Part shown: positions 52,356-63,300 of the stretch, in pieces
Numbering within the stretch: the first letter of the stretch is position 1
How the letters are laid out: each line of letters opens with the position of its first letter
From: RGIG9060 sp045645985
Lineage (GTDB): Bacteria; Spirochaetota; Spirochaetia; Treponematales; Treponemataceae
DNA: 64,000 bases
Assembly (NCBI GenBank): GCA_045645985.1
Contig: JAZRJV010000044.1
Coordinates: 1-64,000 of the forward strand
Direction: 5' to 3'
The notes under the pieces: generated by a model
What the model was told of the DNA's origin: nothing
The model's input: only the letters and a program-made list of their open reading frames with translations
The model's database searches: none
Position numbers and translations under genes: made by a program

Positions 52356-54302
52356 ATGATAGAAAATAATAGTTTTGTTATTTACAAAAATCAACTTGCA
52401 CTTGTAATTGAAGTTTCAGATAAATTTACAGTAAAGTATCAAGCGTCGCCAAAAACTTCTACAGGAAAATCGGCAACTTACGCTACTCAAAAAATTCGCG
52501 AAAAAGATATGTCCTTGTTGTATCCTGCAAATTTGATTTCAAGTAAAAAACAACTAAATGAATTTTCTACGCCAGAAAGCAAAATTCAAAATTTAATTGA
52601 TATTTCAGAAAATCAAAATAATCAAAATTCTATCACAGAAAAAATCAAAGAAGTTTATGAACTTTTAATTATTGATGAAGAAACTGCAAATCAAGAAATT
52701 TCTTTTTTCGATTTGGCAGAACTTGCTCTTGGAGAATTTTTAGCAAAAGATTCATGGCTGTTTTTCAACATGATAAAAAAACTTCCATACTTCAAATCTA
52801 TTGATGAAAATTTTGTTCCACGAAGTCAGGATGAAATAAATCAAATTTTACAAAAAGAAAATGCAAAAGAAAATCAAGCAAAACTTTACGAAGAATTTAT
52901 AAATCGATTAAAGCAAAAATCAATTAACCAAGACGATTTTCAATATATGCAAGAAATTGAAGCATACTGTCTTGGCAAGACTGAAAAATCAAAAATTTTA
53001 AAAGATGCAGGATTTTCAGACAAAATCGAAAAGGTACACAAACTTTTAATTGATACAGGATTTTGGCATTACACAAAAAATCCACATCCAACTCGCCACG
53101 GACTTTCAACTCAGTCTGCAAGAGAAGTTTTGCCTCCTCCACCAGAAGAAGAGCGCACAGAATTATCAACTGTTTTTTATGCAATCGATAACGAATGGAG
53201 CGCAGATCCAGACGATGCAATTGGTTTTGACGGAGAATTTTATTGGGTTCATGTTGCCGATCCTGCATCAAGTGTTTTGCCAGAATCCAAAATTGATATT
53301 GATGCACGCCACCGAGGAACAACGCTTTATCTTCCAGAACACACTTCTAGAATGTTAAACGAAAATTGTCTTGAAGATTATGCTCTCGGGCTTACAGAAA
53401 AAAGCAACTCACTTTCATTTAAAATTCAACTTGACGAAAACGCAAATATCATAGACACAGAAGTTTTAAAAACTCGTATCAAAGTAAAATGTTTAACATA
53501 CAAACAAGCAGATGAATTAAAAGAAACCGATGAATTAAAACCTCTTTTTGAAATTGCAAAAAAATTTGAGCAAAAAAGAAAATCCTCTGGTTCAGTTAAA
53601 ATTCAGTTACCAGAAGTTCACATTAAAATTGATAATTCAGAAGAATATAAAAACAAAGTTACGATTTTTACAACCGAGCATACAGAATCAAGCGAAGTTG
53701 TAAAAGAATTTATGCTGATGGCTGGCGAAGCGGCCGCAAGGTTTGCCTTCAAAAATCAAATTCCATTTCCTTTTATTAGCCAAGACGAACCAGACATTCC
53801 AAAAGAAATTCCAGAAGGATTAGCTGGTCAATATCGTTTACGCCGTTGTATGAAAAGCAGACGCGTTGGAGTTACACCAAGTATGCATTGTTCTCTCGGA
53901 CTTGCCATGTATAGCCAAGTAACAAGTCCACTTCGTCGCTATATGGATTTAATTGCACATCAACAATTACGAGCTTTTATTGACGGAAAAAAATTAATTC
54001 CCAAAGATGAAGTTCTTGAAAGAATCAGTTGTGGCGATGCTGGAATAAGTACAGCTGTAAAAGCCGATAGAGAAAGTTGCTTACATTGGAAATTAGTTTT
54101 TTTAACACAAAATCCAGATTGGCAAGGAAAAGCAATCGCAGTTGAAAAAAAACAAAAGCAAACAGTTTTCTTAATTCCAGAACTTGCGATGGAAACTATT
54201 TTAAATAACGAAAAAGATTATTCATTAAATGAAGAAATTACTGTTCGTGCTGGGAAAATTTCAATTCCAGATTTATCAGTTGATTTTATTGCAGTTTTAT
54301 AA
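52356..54302 (+). CDS. RNase II/RNase R family 3'-5' exoribonuclease
   Basis: This is a 648-residue protein. The central RNB domain has the catalytic acidic cluster in FYAIDNEWSADPDDAIGFD and DIDARHRGTTLYLP. The conserved substrate motif YSQVTSPLRRYMDLIAHQQL lies near residue 525. The N-terminal 230 residues do not show a clear cold-shock OB domain and instead look helical (KIKEVYELLIIDEETANQE), as in the plastid/cyanobacterial-like short RNB proteins. It degrades RNA from the 3' end. The gene lacks a Shine-Dalgarno sequence and stands alone beside the repeat block. Confidence 0.9.
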   Translation: MIENNSFVIYKNQLALVIEVSDKFTVKYQASPKTSTGKSATYATQKIREKDMSLLYPANLISSKKQLNEFSTPESKIQNLIDISENQNNQNSITEKIKEVYELLIIDEETANQEISFFDLAELALGEFLAKDSWLFFNMIKKLPYFKSIDENFVPRSQDEINQILQKENAKENQAKLYEEFINRLKQKSINQDDFQYMQEIEAYCLGKTEKSKILKDAGFSDKIEKVHKLLIDTGFWHYTKNPHPTRHGLSTQSAREVLPPPPEEERTELSTVFYAIDNEWSADPDDAIGFDGEFYWVHVADPASSVLPESKIDIDARHRGTTLYLPEHTSRMLNENCLEDYALGLTEKSNSLSFKIQLDENANIIDTEVLKTRIKVKCLTYKQADELKETDELKPLFEIAKKFEQKRKSSGSVKIQLPEVHIKIDNSEEYKNKVTIFTTEHTESSEVVKEFMLMAGEAAARFAFKNQIPFPFISQDEPDIPKEIPEGLAGQYRLRRCMKSRRVGVTPSMHCSLGLAMYSQVTSPLRRYMDLIAHQQLRAFIDGKKLIPKDEVLERISCGDAGISTAVKADRESCLHWKLVFLTQNPDWQGKAIAVEKKQKQTVFLIPELAMETILNNEKDYSLNEEITVRAGKISIPDLSVDFIAVL

Positions 54303-54347
54303 TTTTACATTTTTTTTTATTTTGCTAAATTTTAAACTTCGTATAAA

Positions 54348-54755
54348 TTATAATTTTGAAAATAAAAATATGATTACAACAAGAAACAAAATTGCAACAA
54401 GATAAATCCACAAAGGTAATGAATCTTCAGAATATTTCTTTGTAGAATTATCATTTTGATTTGAATTTCTGTTAGAAAAAAAATTATTAAAAATATTTTT
54501 TTTAGAATTTGCTTTTTTATTTTTGCCTTTTTCTGAAGTTGAATTTGAATGAGCATCAAGTGAGTTAGATTTTTCAGAACCTACAGCGTAACCACAATTT
54601 GGACATCCATTTGCAAAAGCATGAGAAGAGCCAGTTTTTCCACAGGCTGGACATTTTACAGCAGCAAAAAACCTTCCACAATGGCCGCAAAATCTAGCGT
54701 TGCCCTTCACTTCTGTTTGACAATTCTCGCAAAAAAATTTGGCTGTTTTTTTCAT
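54348..54755 (-). CDS. Double zinc-ribbon protein with a C-terminal membrane anchor
   Basis: This 135-residue protein has two Cys4 zinc ribbons at the N terminus: FFCENCQTEVKGNARFCGHC (residues 8-27) and KCPACG then GCPNCG (residues 34-57). A Ser/Asn/Lys-rich linker follows, and one membrane helix at the end (LWIYLVAILFLVVIIFLF). The ribbons would face the cytoplasm. It lies 29 nt upstream of... and on the same strand as mutS, after the mutS stop, and converges on the RNase II family gene. Function is unknown; such proteins are often small regulatory or scaffold proteins. Confidence 0.8.
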   Translation of the reverse strand: MKKTAKFFCENCQTEVKGNARFCGHCGRFFAAVKCPACGKTGSSHAFANGCPNCGYAVGSEKSNSLDAHSNSTSEKGKNKKANSKKNIFNNFFSNRNSNQNDNSTKKYSEDSLPLWIYLVAILFLVVIIFLFSKL

Positions 54756-54784
54756 TTTAAATCTTACCTTTTAGTTGAACAATA

Positions 54785-57409
54785 TCAATTTGTAGAAAGC
54801 ATTTTTTTCCATTCAGAAATTTTTGATAAAGCTTCTAACGGAGTGATACTATTAACATCGGTAGATAAAATTGAATCTATTATCATTTCTTCATCAGAAA
54901 ATAAGCCAGGCAAATTATTTGAAGGCTTTAACTGAGTTGTAATTTTAGATTCTTCTTTTTGCGTATAAAATAAATCAGAATTTGAATCCGTATAAATATT
55001 TGAATTTTTTACGATAGTTTCCAAAATACTTTGAGCCCTATTTACAACCGACAAAGGAATACCAGCAAGTTGTGCAACATGCAATCCGTAAGAATTTTGT
55101 GCAGAACCTTCGATAACTTTTCGTAAAAAAATGATTTTTCCATCAGCTTCTAAAACATCCATACAAAGCATTTGTAAAGAAGGATGTTCCATTCTAGTTA
55201 ATTGATGATAGTGTGTTGCAAACAAAGTTTTTGATTTTATCGTGTGCAATAAATATTCAGAAATTGCCCAAGCTAAAGAAAGACCATCTTCAGTTGAAGT
55301 TCCCCGACCTACTTCGTCCATGATAACCAAACTTTTTTCTGTTGCAGAACGCAAAATCAATGCAGTTTCGGACATTTCAACTAAGAAAGTTGACTCACCT
55401 CGTGCAAGATTATCAGAAGCACCAACACGACAAAAGATTCTATCTACAATTCCAATTTTTGCTTTAGCGGCTGGAACAAAAGAACCAATTTGAGCAAGCA
55501 AAACAATCAAAGCATTTTGTCTAAGATAAGTACTTTTACCTGCCATATTTGGACCAGTAATTAAAGCAAATTTTTTATCAGACAAATTGACATCGTTTGG
55601 CACAAATTCTCCAGTTGCCATATGATATTCAACAACTGGATGGCGACCATTTTCTACATAAAACGAATCATCTTCTAAAATTTCTGGGCGGCACCAATTT
55701 TGTCTTTTAGCACCATAAGCCAAACTTGCACAAACATCAATGTAAGCAATAACAGAAGAAAGTTGCAACAAGTATGAAATTTGTTTTGCAATTTCACTAC
55801 GCACTTGTAAGAAAAGTTGTTTTTCAAGCAAAATGATTTTTTCATCGGCTTTTACAAGTTCATCTTCTAATTCTTGCAAACGAGAAGTTGTATATCTCTC
55901 TCCATTTACCAAAGCCCGTTTTAAAATAAAATGAGTTGGAACATTAGAAAGTTTCCCTTTGGATACTTCAATGTAATATCCGTTTTGACGATTAAATTTT
56001 ACTTTTAAATTTGGGATACCAGTTGCAACTCGTTCTTCTTCAAGATATTCTTCAAGAATTGAATTAAAATTCTGTTGAATATTTCTTAATCTATCTAATT
56101 CTTCAGAAAAACCTTCCTTAATGATTCTTCCTTCAGTTAACGAAGTTGAAGGATCGTCCAAAATTGCATTATAAATCAAGTTGATAATTTGATTTGCTGT
56201 ATCCATTTGAACAATCGGAAATGATAATTCGCTTACGATTTTTTGTATATTTACAGCACTTTCCAAACTGGTTCGTAATGCTTGAACATCTTTGGGATGT
56301 GCTTTTTCTAAAGCAATTCGGCTTGTTAATCTTTCTATATCAAGAATTTTTGAAAGAATTTCTCTTATTCCATCTAAACCAATTGGATTATCAAAAAAAG
56401 TTTGCACATGATTTTGTCGTGAAATTATTTGCTTGCAATCGGTTAAAGGATACATAAACCAAGTTGATAAAAGGCGCTTTCCCATGGCAGTATTTGTAAA
56501 TTGCACAGTTTCTAAAAGTGAAAAAGCTGAACTTCCATCTCGTAGATTTGCAGTAATTTCTAGATTTCGTCTTGAAGAATCGTCAATAATTACAAATTGA
56601 GAATCTGTATAAACATTTATACTTGTAACATGAGGTAAAATCCCTGATTCATCCTTTAAAACTGAATTTTTAATTAGATACTCTAGCAAAAATCCTGCAC
56701 TACAATTTTCTGGAGAATTTTCTGTTAAAGAAAAAGAACGCAAAGTTACAGTATTAAATTGTTTTTTTAATCGATTAGTTGCTAATTCTTGTGCAAAATG
56801 CCAATCTGGATAAGTTGAAATTGAAATATTTGGATAAATATTTTTTACTTGCAAAAATTCTTGCATTTCAGAAATTGAAGAAGATACAAGTAATTCTTTT
56901 GGAGAACATCTAGCAAGTTCCTTTAAGAAATGTTCCGAAAAATCTTGCTTATCCCAATGAGTTGCGTAAAAATTTCCGGTTGAAATATCAATGTAAGAAA
57001 AAGAAACAAGTGTTTTTTTAGCTTCTTTTACCAAACAAATTGCTGCTAAAAAGTTATTTGTTCCATACTCAAGATATTCTTCTTCGGTAACTGCTCCAGG
57101 AGTAATAATTTCTACAACTTTTCGTTCGGTTAAACCTTTTGCTTTTGGGTCACCGATTTGTTCACAAATTGCAATTTTTTTTCCTAAGCGTAAAAGTCGA
57201 GCAATATAAATTTTAGATGCGTGATACGGAATACCACACATTGGAGATGAGCCTCGATGAGTTAAAGTTAAATTCAATAATCTTGAAACTTCAACTGCAT
57301 CATCATTAAACATTTCGTAAAAATCACCAAGCCTAAAGAACAACACCTCAGTTGGATGCTGCTCTTTTATGCTTTGGTATTGAACCATTAGAGGAGTTTG
57401 TTCTGCCAT
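54785..57409 (-). CDS. mutS: DNA mismatch repair protein MutS
   Basis: This 874-residue ATPase recognises mismatches. The mismatch-binding Phe-x-Glu is in FFRLGDFYEMFNDDAV near the N terminus. The ABC-type ATPase domain has Walker A LITGPNMAGKSTYLRQ (near residue 615), LARGESTFLVEMSE and Walker B VIMDEVGRGTST, with the ATHYHQL switch. Length is normal for MutS1. The last 100 residues form the helical and dimerisation tail. It follows the Skp gene by 9 nt, so it is in the envelope gene cluster. mutL is not in the window. Confidence 0.97.
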   Translation of the reverse strand: MAEQTPLMVQYQSIKEQHPTEVLFFRLGDFYEMFNDDAVEVSRLLNLTLTHRGSSPMCGIPYHASKIYIARLLRLGKKIAICEQIGDPKAKGLTERKVVEIITPGAVTEEEYLEYGTNNFLAAICLVKEAKKTLVSFSYIDISTGNFYATHWDKQDFSEHFLKELARCSPKELLVSSSISEMQEFLQVKNIYPNISISTYPDWHFAQELATNRLKKQFNTVTLRSFSLTENSPENCSAGFLLEYLIKNSVLKDESGILPHVTSINVYTDSQFVIIDDSSRRNLEITANLRDGSSAFSLLETVQFTNTAMGKRLLSTWFMYPLTDCKQIISRQNHVQTFFDNPIGLDGIREILSKILDIERLTSRIALEKAHPKDVQALRTSLESAVNIQKIVSELSFPIVQMDTANQIINLIYNAILDDPSTSLTEGRIIKEGFSEELDRLRNIQQNFNSILEEYLEEERVATGIPNLKVKFNRQNGYYIEVSKGKLSNVPTHFILKRALVNGERYTTSRLQELEDELVKADEKIILLEKQLFLQVRSEIAKQISYLLQLSSVIAYIDVCASLAYGAKRQNWCRPEILEDDSFYVENGRHPVVEYHMATGEFVPNDVNLSDKKFALITGPNMAGKSTYLRQNALIVLLAQIGSFVPAAKAKIGIVDRIFCRVGASDNLARGESTFLVEMSETALILRSATEKSLVIMDEVGRGTSTEDGLSLAWAISEYLLHTIKSKTLFATHYHQLTRMEHPSLQMLCMDVLEADGKIIFLRKVIEGSAQNSYGLHVAQLAGIPLSVVNRAQSILETIVKNSNIYTDSNSDLFYTQKEESKITTQLKPSNNLPGLFSDEEMIIDSILSTDVNSITPLEALSKISEWKKMLSTN

Positions 57410-57418
57410 AAAATAACT

Positions 57419-57940
57419 TTATCTAGAACTTAAACCGCTAATAACTTTATCAGTAATATCAACTGATGGACTATACCACAAAATTGAATTTGCTTGTTGC
57501 AAACTCAAAATCATACTATACCCTTCTGACTCTGCGATACGACCAATTACATCATACAATGATGAATAAAAAGAATCTGATTTTTCAATTCTTCTTTTGA
57601 TTGATTCAAGTTCTGTATTTTTTGCATTTGCAAATTCTGCCAAATAATCTGCTTTCTTTGTAATTTCTGCTTCAACTTTCATTGCAGCCGCATCATCACC
57701 TTTTTCTTTTAAATCAATCAATTTTTGGTTAAGAGTTTTTAACTCTTCTGTTTTTTCATTGATTCTTTTTTGAAAATCAGCTTTTTTCTGTTCATAGTTT
57801 CTAACAGCTGCAGAATCTCTAAAATAAGTTTGATAAACTTTTGCTGTATCAACAACACCAAAACGAGTCATTGTTTGAGCAAAACTAAATCCTAAAAAAA
57901 CAAATGCGCAAATTAAAACACAAATCAATTTTTTATTCAT
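57419..57940 (-). CDS. skp: OmpH/Skp-family periplasmic chaperone
   Basis: This 173-residue protein has signal peptide 1-21 (FSFAQ). It starts with TRFGVVDTAKVYQTYFRDSA, the family's typical first strand and helix. A long helical, charged middle (RINEKTEELKTLNQKLIDLK and on) forms the tentacle hairpins. The end IAESEGYSMILSLQQANSIL completes the core. Skp holds unfolded outer-membrane proteins on their way to BamA, encoded 18 nt upstream in the same operon. GAGGT precedes the ATG. Confidence 0.92.
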   Translation of the reverse strand: MNKKLICVLICAFVFLGFSFAQTMTRFGVVDTAKVYQTYFRDSAAVRNYEQKKADFQKRINEKTEELKTLNQKLIDLKEKGDDAAAMKVEAEITKKADYLAEFANAKNTELESIKRRIEKSDSFYSSLYDVIGRIAESEGYSMILSLQQANSILWYSPSVDITDKVISGLSSR

Positions 57941-57958
57941 AATCCATAACCTCTTAAA

Positions 57959-60373
57959 TTATTTATTTACAATGTTGAATGACAATACAAATTGCCAGTC
58001 AGCTTTATTATCTTCACGCCAAGTGAATTGTCCGTCTTTGAAATAGAATGTATTTGCAAGAAGGAATCTTAATGGGAATTGTGGCATTGCAATTCTTAAA
58101 CCAGGTCCAAAACTAAATCTAAAATCGTTAAGATTTAGAGTTGATAAATCCTGTACAGTATCTTTTAATGCAACAGCATCAACAAAGAAATCTGCAGCCA
58201 ACATACCTTTTACGAATGGCCAACGCAATTCAACATAACTTGACCACATCGCTTGACCTTTTACACCAGATTCAACTCCCCAACCACGACCATTGAACAT
58301 ACCGTCAATATAAAGTTGGTTTGTTGCTCCAATTGAAGTGTTAGCAGATGGAACTTGGAAAGATAAACCTGTGTATCCTGCAAGAATAAGTTGCAAACTC
58401 CAGTGCTCAGAAACAGCCCAATCAACAAGAGGCCAATATCCTTCAAGTTTTGTATCTGAACGGAGATAAAACTGATCTTCTATTGCAGGAATAAGTCCTG
58501 TCCAAGACAAGCGCTGACTTGCAAACCAACCTTTTGTTGGGTCATAATTGATATTTCTATCATCAATAGAGAATGAAGACCAAACTGAGTTTGTCCATCC
58601 CCAGTCATTGTTATATTCACTAATTGTTGTATCAACAGGAGTATACATATCAGGATCATAAACATTGTTCAAAAGATTAAAACTGATTCCTCCAGCTAAG
58701 GTAAGAATAGCAAATTCTGGAGTCCAGCGACGACCTAAAGATGCGCCTACAGAAGTTGTCCAGTTTGTATAATCCATATAATAATCTGTTGTATTTAAAC
58801 CATCAGCAAGATACATATTTTGTAAAGTTGTTAATTCTTTGTGATAAAAACTTCCTGAAAGTGAGAAACTCAAAGGTAAGCCTAAGAACCAAGAATCACT
58901 GTATCCTAAACTAACAGATTGCTGATCCGTTGCAACAGCTAATTGCGCAGAAAGTGTTTTACCAGTTCCAGCAACATTTGAATCTTGCCATTTTGCAAAA
59001 AGTGAAACCGGAATTTTATTTGATTCTGTAACACCAGAGAAAGTTAAACCAAATTCCAATGAAGTTGTAGATTGTTCTTCAACATTGATAATCAAATCTA
59101 CAAGGTTATTTTCTGAACCTGGTAAAATCTGAGGAGCAACCATAGAGAAAAATTGCAAATTGTACAAGTTTCTTAAACCTGCAGTAAGTTTAGATTTTGA
59201 GAAAATATCTCCACTTTCCAAAGGAAGTTCACGCAAAATTACAAAATCTTTTGTTTTTTCATTTCCTTTGATGATAATATTTTCGATGTGAGCTCTATCG
59301 TTTTCAATAATTCTTAATGTAAAAGAAACTTCGTGTTTTTCTGTATCACGATGCATTTTGTCATCAAAAGTGTTGTAAGTATATCCACTTTCAAAATATG
59401 TATCATAGATTGCAGTAAGTCCTTCATTAAACTTAGGCTGATTAAAAATCATTCCAGGTTTCAATTTAATACAATCAACAAGTTGCTCTGTTGAAAAAAT
59501 TGTATTTCCAGAAATTGTAATTCCACCGTAAGTATATTGTTCACCTTCTCTTACTATATAAGTTAAAATCATTTCATCACGATTTTCTTCTTTATTTTCA
59601 GTAATTGAACGCTTTATATCAAGAACAGTTGCATCAATATATCCACGACTATGATAATAATTTAGAATAGCTTGTCTGTCTAATTCTTCATTTGCTTCAA
59701 GAAAAGCACCTTTGTTAAAAAGTCCTTTTTCTTTTTGAGTAAATTTACTTTTCAAAGTTTTTTCAGAAACTATGTAATTTCCTTCAAAATTGATTTGAGT
59801 AACGATTACAGCCTTTCCTTCAGAAATATTAAAAGTTAAGATTACATCCCCATTATCCTTTTTTTCTAAGTCATAAGAAACTTTTACATTTGTATAACCT
59901 TTATTAAGATAATGTTCTGTAATTGCTCTTACATCAGCAGGAATTTTTTGTTCATTTAGAACTTCTAATTCTTTTACACCAATAACTTCTTTTAAATTAG
60001 TTGGCTTAACATGAGCATTTCCCTTAAAATTTATCTTTGTGATAACAGGTAATTCTTTTACTGTAAATTTTAGGATAACAGAGTTTTTTTCTTCATTTGC
60101 TGGAATTGCTTCTGGAATAATATCCTCAAAAAGTTCAAGAGCATAAATCTTTGTTATTAACTCGGAATAAAGTGAATCTGTAAAATCTTTACCTAAATAT
60201 TGATGTGTTATAGAAGAAACTTCTTCTCTATTTACATGTACTAAACCTTCAAAAACAATTTTTGATATTGGCTTATCATAAAACCAAGAACTATCATCCT
60301 GAGCAAAAAGCCCAAAACATGTTATAAAAGTAAGTAAAATTGACCAAAATACGATAATGCTATTTTTACGCAT
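57959..60373 (-). CDS. bamA: Outer membrane protein assembly factor BamA
   Basis: This is an 804-residue protein. I start at ATG 60371-60373 with GAGGG just upstream, giving signal peptide MRKNSIIVFWSILLTFITCF with a cut near LFA-Q. Five POTRA modules (about 30-440) are seen from repeats such as KPISKIVFEGLVHVNREEVS and HIENIIIKGNEKTKDFVILR. The C-terminal Omp85 barrel contains the conserved RGWG-like motif FNGRGWGVESGV. The last residues are FNIVNK rather than ending in Phe. It inserts beta-barrels into the outer membrane, working with Skp and TamB. Confidence 0.94.
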   Translation of the reverse strand: MRKNSIIVFWSILLTFITCFGLFAQDDSSWFYDKPISKIVFEGLVHVNREEVSSITHQYLGKDFTDSLYSELITKIYALELFEDIIPEAIPANEEKNSVILKFTVKELPVITKINFKGNAHVKPTNLKEVIGVKELEVLNEQKIPADVRAITEHYLNKGYTNVKVSYDLEKKDNGDVILTFNISEGKAVIVTQINFEGNYIVSEKTLKSKFTQKEKGLFNKGAFLEANEELDRQAILNYYHSRGYIDATVLDIKRSITENKEENRDEMILTYIVREGEQYTYGGITISGNTIFSTEQLVDCIKLKPGMIFNQPKFNEGLTAIYDTYFESGYTYNTFDDKMHRDTEKHEVSFTLRIIENDRAHIENIIIKGNEKTKDFVILRELPLESGDIFSKSKLTAGLRNLYNLQFFSMVAPQILPGSENNLVDLIINVEEQSTTSLEFGLTFSGVTESNKIPVSLFAKWQDSNVAGTGKTLSAQLAVATDQQSVSLGYSDSWFLGLPLSFSLSGSFYHKELTTLQNMYLADGLNTTDYYMDYTNWTTSVGASLGRRWTPEFAILTLAGGISFNLLNNVYDPDMYTPVDTTISEYNNDWGWTNSVWSSFSIDDRNINYDPTKGWFASQRLSWTGLIPAIEDQFYLRSDTKLEGYWPLVDWAVSEHWSLQLILAGYTGLSFQVPSANTSIGATNQLYIDGMFNGRGWGVESGVKGQAMWSSYVELRWPFVKGMLAADFFVDAVALKDTVQDLSTLNLNDFRFSFGPGLRIAMPQFPLRFLLANTFYFKDGQFTWREDNKADWQFVLSFNIVNK

Positions 60374-60393
60374 CGTACCCTCCATAAAATTTT

Positions 60394-63300
60394 CTAAAAC
60401 GATAACTTCCAAGAGAAACCAACAGAAACATCCGGTATCCAGAAATTATTCATATTTCCTATAGTAGGAGAAAGACTCCATCGTATAAGAGCAAAAGGAC
60501 TGTCCAACTCAAAACCAAGCTCAGGTTCAAGAGAAAGCCCTGTAAGAGATCGTCCACTTTCTATAAGAGAAGCATTATAATCAAAATGCAACAGTGCATC
60601 CAAATACATTGCATTTCCAAAATACTTCCCTATATAAACAGATGAATTATCTAAATAGTTACCAATTGTTACATTATTATTGTCATTATTTAATCCAACA
60701 AGTAACGCATTTTGTAAAATTGTAGTCCTAAGTGAAAATATATCAAATTTAAACAAATCACGCAATCGGTCTTCAACTTCTTTTACAGCAGTTGTTTGTG
60801 CAACATAATTCAATCCACCTGCTAAAACATTTATTCCAAAATCCCTAATAGAATCTGTATCTTCAGGAATTACAATTTGCCCCAAAAGTGCCATAATTTC
60901 TGATTCAGATTTTGCTGGAGATGATGAGAACGATGGAGAAAATGCACTCAATTTTTGATTTTCAGCAGTAAGGATGATTTTTACATTATCACCTTCTGAA
61001 TCAGTTTCTCGCATTTCCGCACGAACAGTAATTAAAGGATCTAATGCACCTTGTTTTTCATTAAACAACAAGCGACCTTCTCTCAAATAGAAGGTTCGTC
61101 CCAAAGCAACGATAGAACCACCGCGTAAAACCAAGTCTCCATTAAGTTCAAAATAATCTGTTTCTGAATCTAATTTTAGTCTAATTTTTGTTTGTGGATT
61201 TATCAAGGCTTTTAGCACAGGATTTTCTTTATTTGGGAAAAAAACTCTACCATGTTGACCAACAAGCATGTCTAAATCTACTTTTGTATAGAAGTAATTT
61301 ACATTTTGAGGAGCATATTCATCTGTTCCTGAGAACAAAGAGAAAGTTCCATCAATATCTTGAGCAAAAATAGAACCTCGAATAGTTACACCTTCTGCTA
61401 AAATAACATCAATCTCTAAGTCACAAGCAGCATCGCCTTCAAACTGCATATTTGGCATAATAAATTTTGCAGGAACTAAAGTGCTTCCTCTTGTTTTTAC
61501 ATCAACCAAAACAGAATAAAATGTCCATCTATCAAATTCAAAACGAATTGAAGCATCGATATAACCTTTTTTTACCCTACTAACTAAATTTCGCATTACA
61601 AAAGCGTTATCTTCTACATCAATTTTTATTTCTTTTGAGTAAAAATTTTCATTTAAATAATCTGGAATTGAATACCAAAAATTTTGTGCTACTAACGCCC
61701 CAGAAAATTCAGGATCTGTTGAATATCCACCAATATGTAAATTTCCATAAGCAGTTCCACTAAGAGCATGAAAGAATGGAAATTTTAAGAAATTAGAAAC
61801 TTTACTAAAATCTAGGAAAAAATCATCCACAGAAATATCCAATAATGAATTTTCTATTGTTCCATTTACATTCATTCTAATTGGTAAATTTTCTGCAGTT
61901 TGAACTTTTAAATTTTTTCCATCTACAAAAGAACCAATAATTTGATTATTACCACCAAAGAAATCAAATCTATTTGGAGATGAAACAACTGTAAGTTTAA
62001 CATTTTCATAATTTCCAAAAGCTGAAGATTCTATATTGCTTAGCATAAGAGAAAGTAAAAATGATTCAGGAATACTAAAATTAGAAAATCCAAATTCAGA
62101 AGAGTTTTGTTCCATTGGCGATGAAATATCAATTTCAAGAGGAGTAATATATTTTCCACCAAGAAGATTTCCGTCAAGCACGCCCAAAAGATTTCCTGTA
62201 AAAGTTGATAAATTGAAGTTTGCTTGAATACCTGAAATTTTTTGTCCTGCAATACCCACAGTTGAATCAATAATCTTTGCATTTCCATCTTCAAGAGAAG
62301 CATTTAAATTTAATTCTAATGAAGAACCAGCAAGTGAAATTGAAGTATTGAAAACAGAAACTGTAATTCCAGGATTATTGATTGGTCCTAAAGCTGTAAT
62401 TTCAGCATTTAACACATTTATGGCTTTTTGATCCGACAAAAATCTTGATAATGGCGAATTTTGTATCGAAATTTGTGACGAAAGAAAGATATCTTGCAAA
62501 AAATTTAATTCAGAAAAAGACTTATTCATTGGGTTTGATGCACTACATTCAATTTTTATGCTTTCAGAAGAAGAATAATCTGCTAAATCAATATTTACAG
62601 AAGCATTAGTTAAAGAATTTTCGTCAAAACTCCATAACATCGTACCTTGCCCAGATAAAATTGATGTAGAATCAACAAAATTTATTCTATCGAATAAGGC
62701 ACCGTAATTATTTAAATTTCCTACAAAAGTTATATTTGGAGCACTTTTATTGGCTGTATTATTATCTTTAAATTCAAATCGATTTATTTTAACATTCCAA
62801 TCAGACAAAGATACAAAATCAAATTCTGAATCTATGGAAATACCTAAAAGTAAATTTTCTACAGAAAGAGGCAATCCATCCATTGTAAGAAAACCTCGTA
62901 ATTTATTTTTATTATTGAAAATCTCTGCAGAAAATCCATAATCGCCAGTTAAAGAAATTTGTTTTGCATCAAGAATTGTACCTGAAAAACCATAAGGCAC
63001 ATTATTTAGTGCAATATTTGAAACAAAAAATAAATTTTCAAAGCCATTACTGTAATCAGCATTTAAAGTTAGATTTATTTCTTGTCCGGCAAACAAAATA
63101 TCAAATTGTGAAACTTGCAAAGAACTTTCTGTTCCGTCAAAAGAGAATAAGGCCATCTCTCCATCTTTTTTTGTGTTAGCAATAACTGAATACGGAATGT
63201 TGTATGTAATACTAGAAAAATCTGTAGAAGCAAAACACTCTGTAGACATAATGTACGGAGAAAATGTTTTAGAAAGTCCTTTTACAGAATTAGCACCTTT

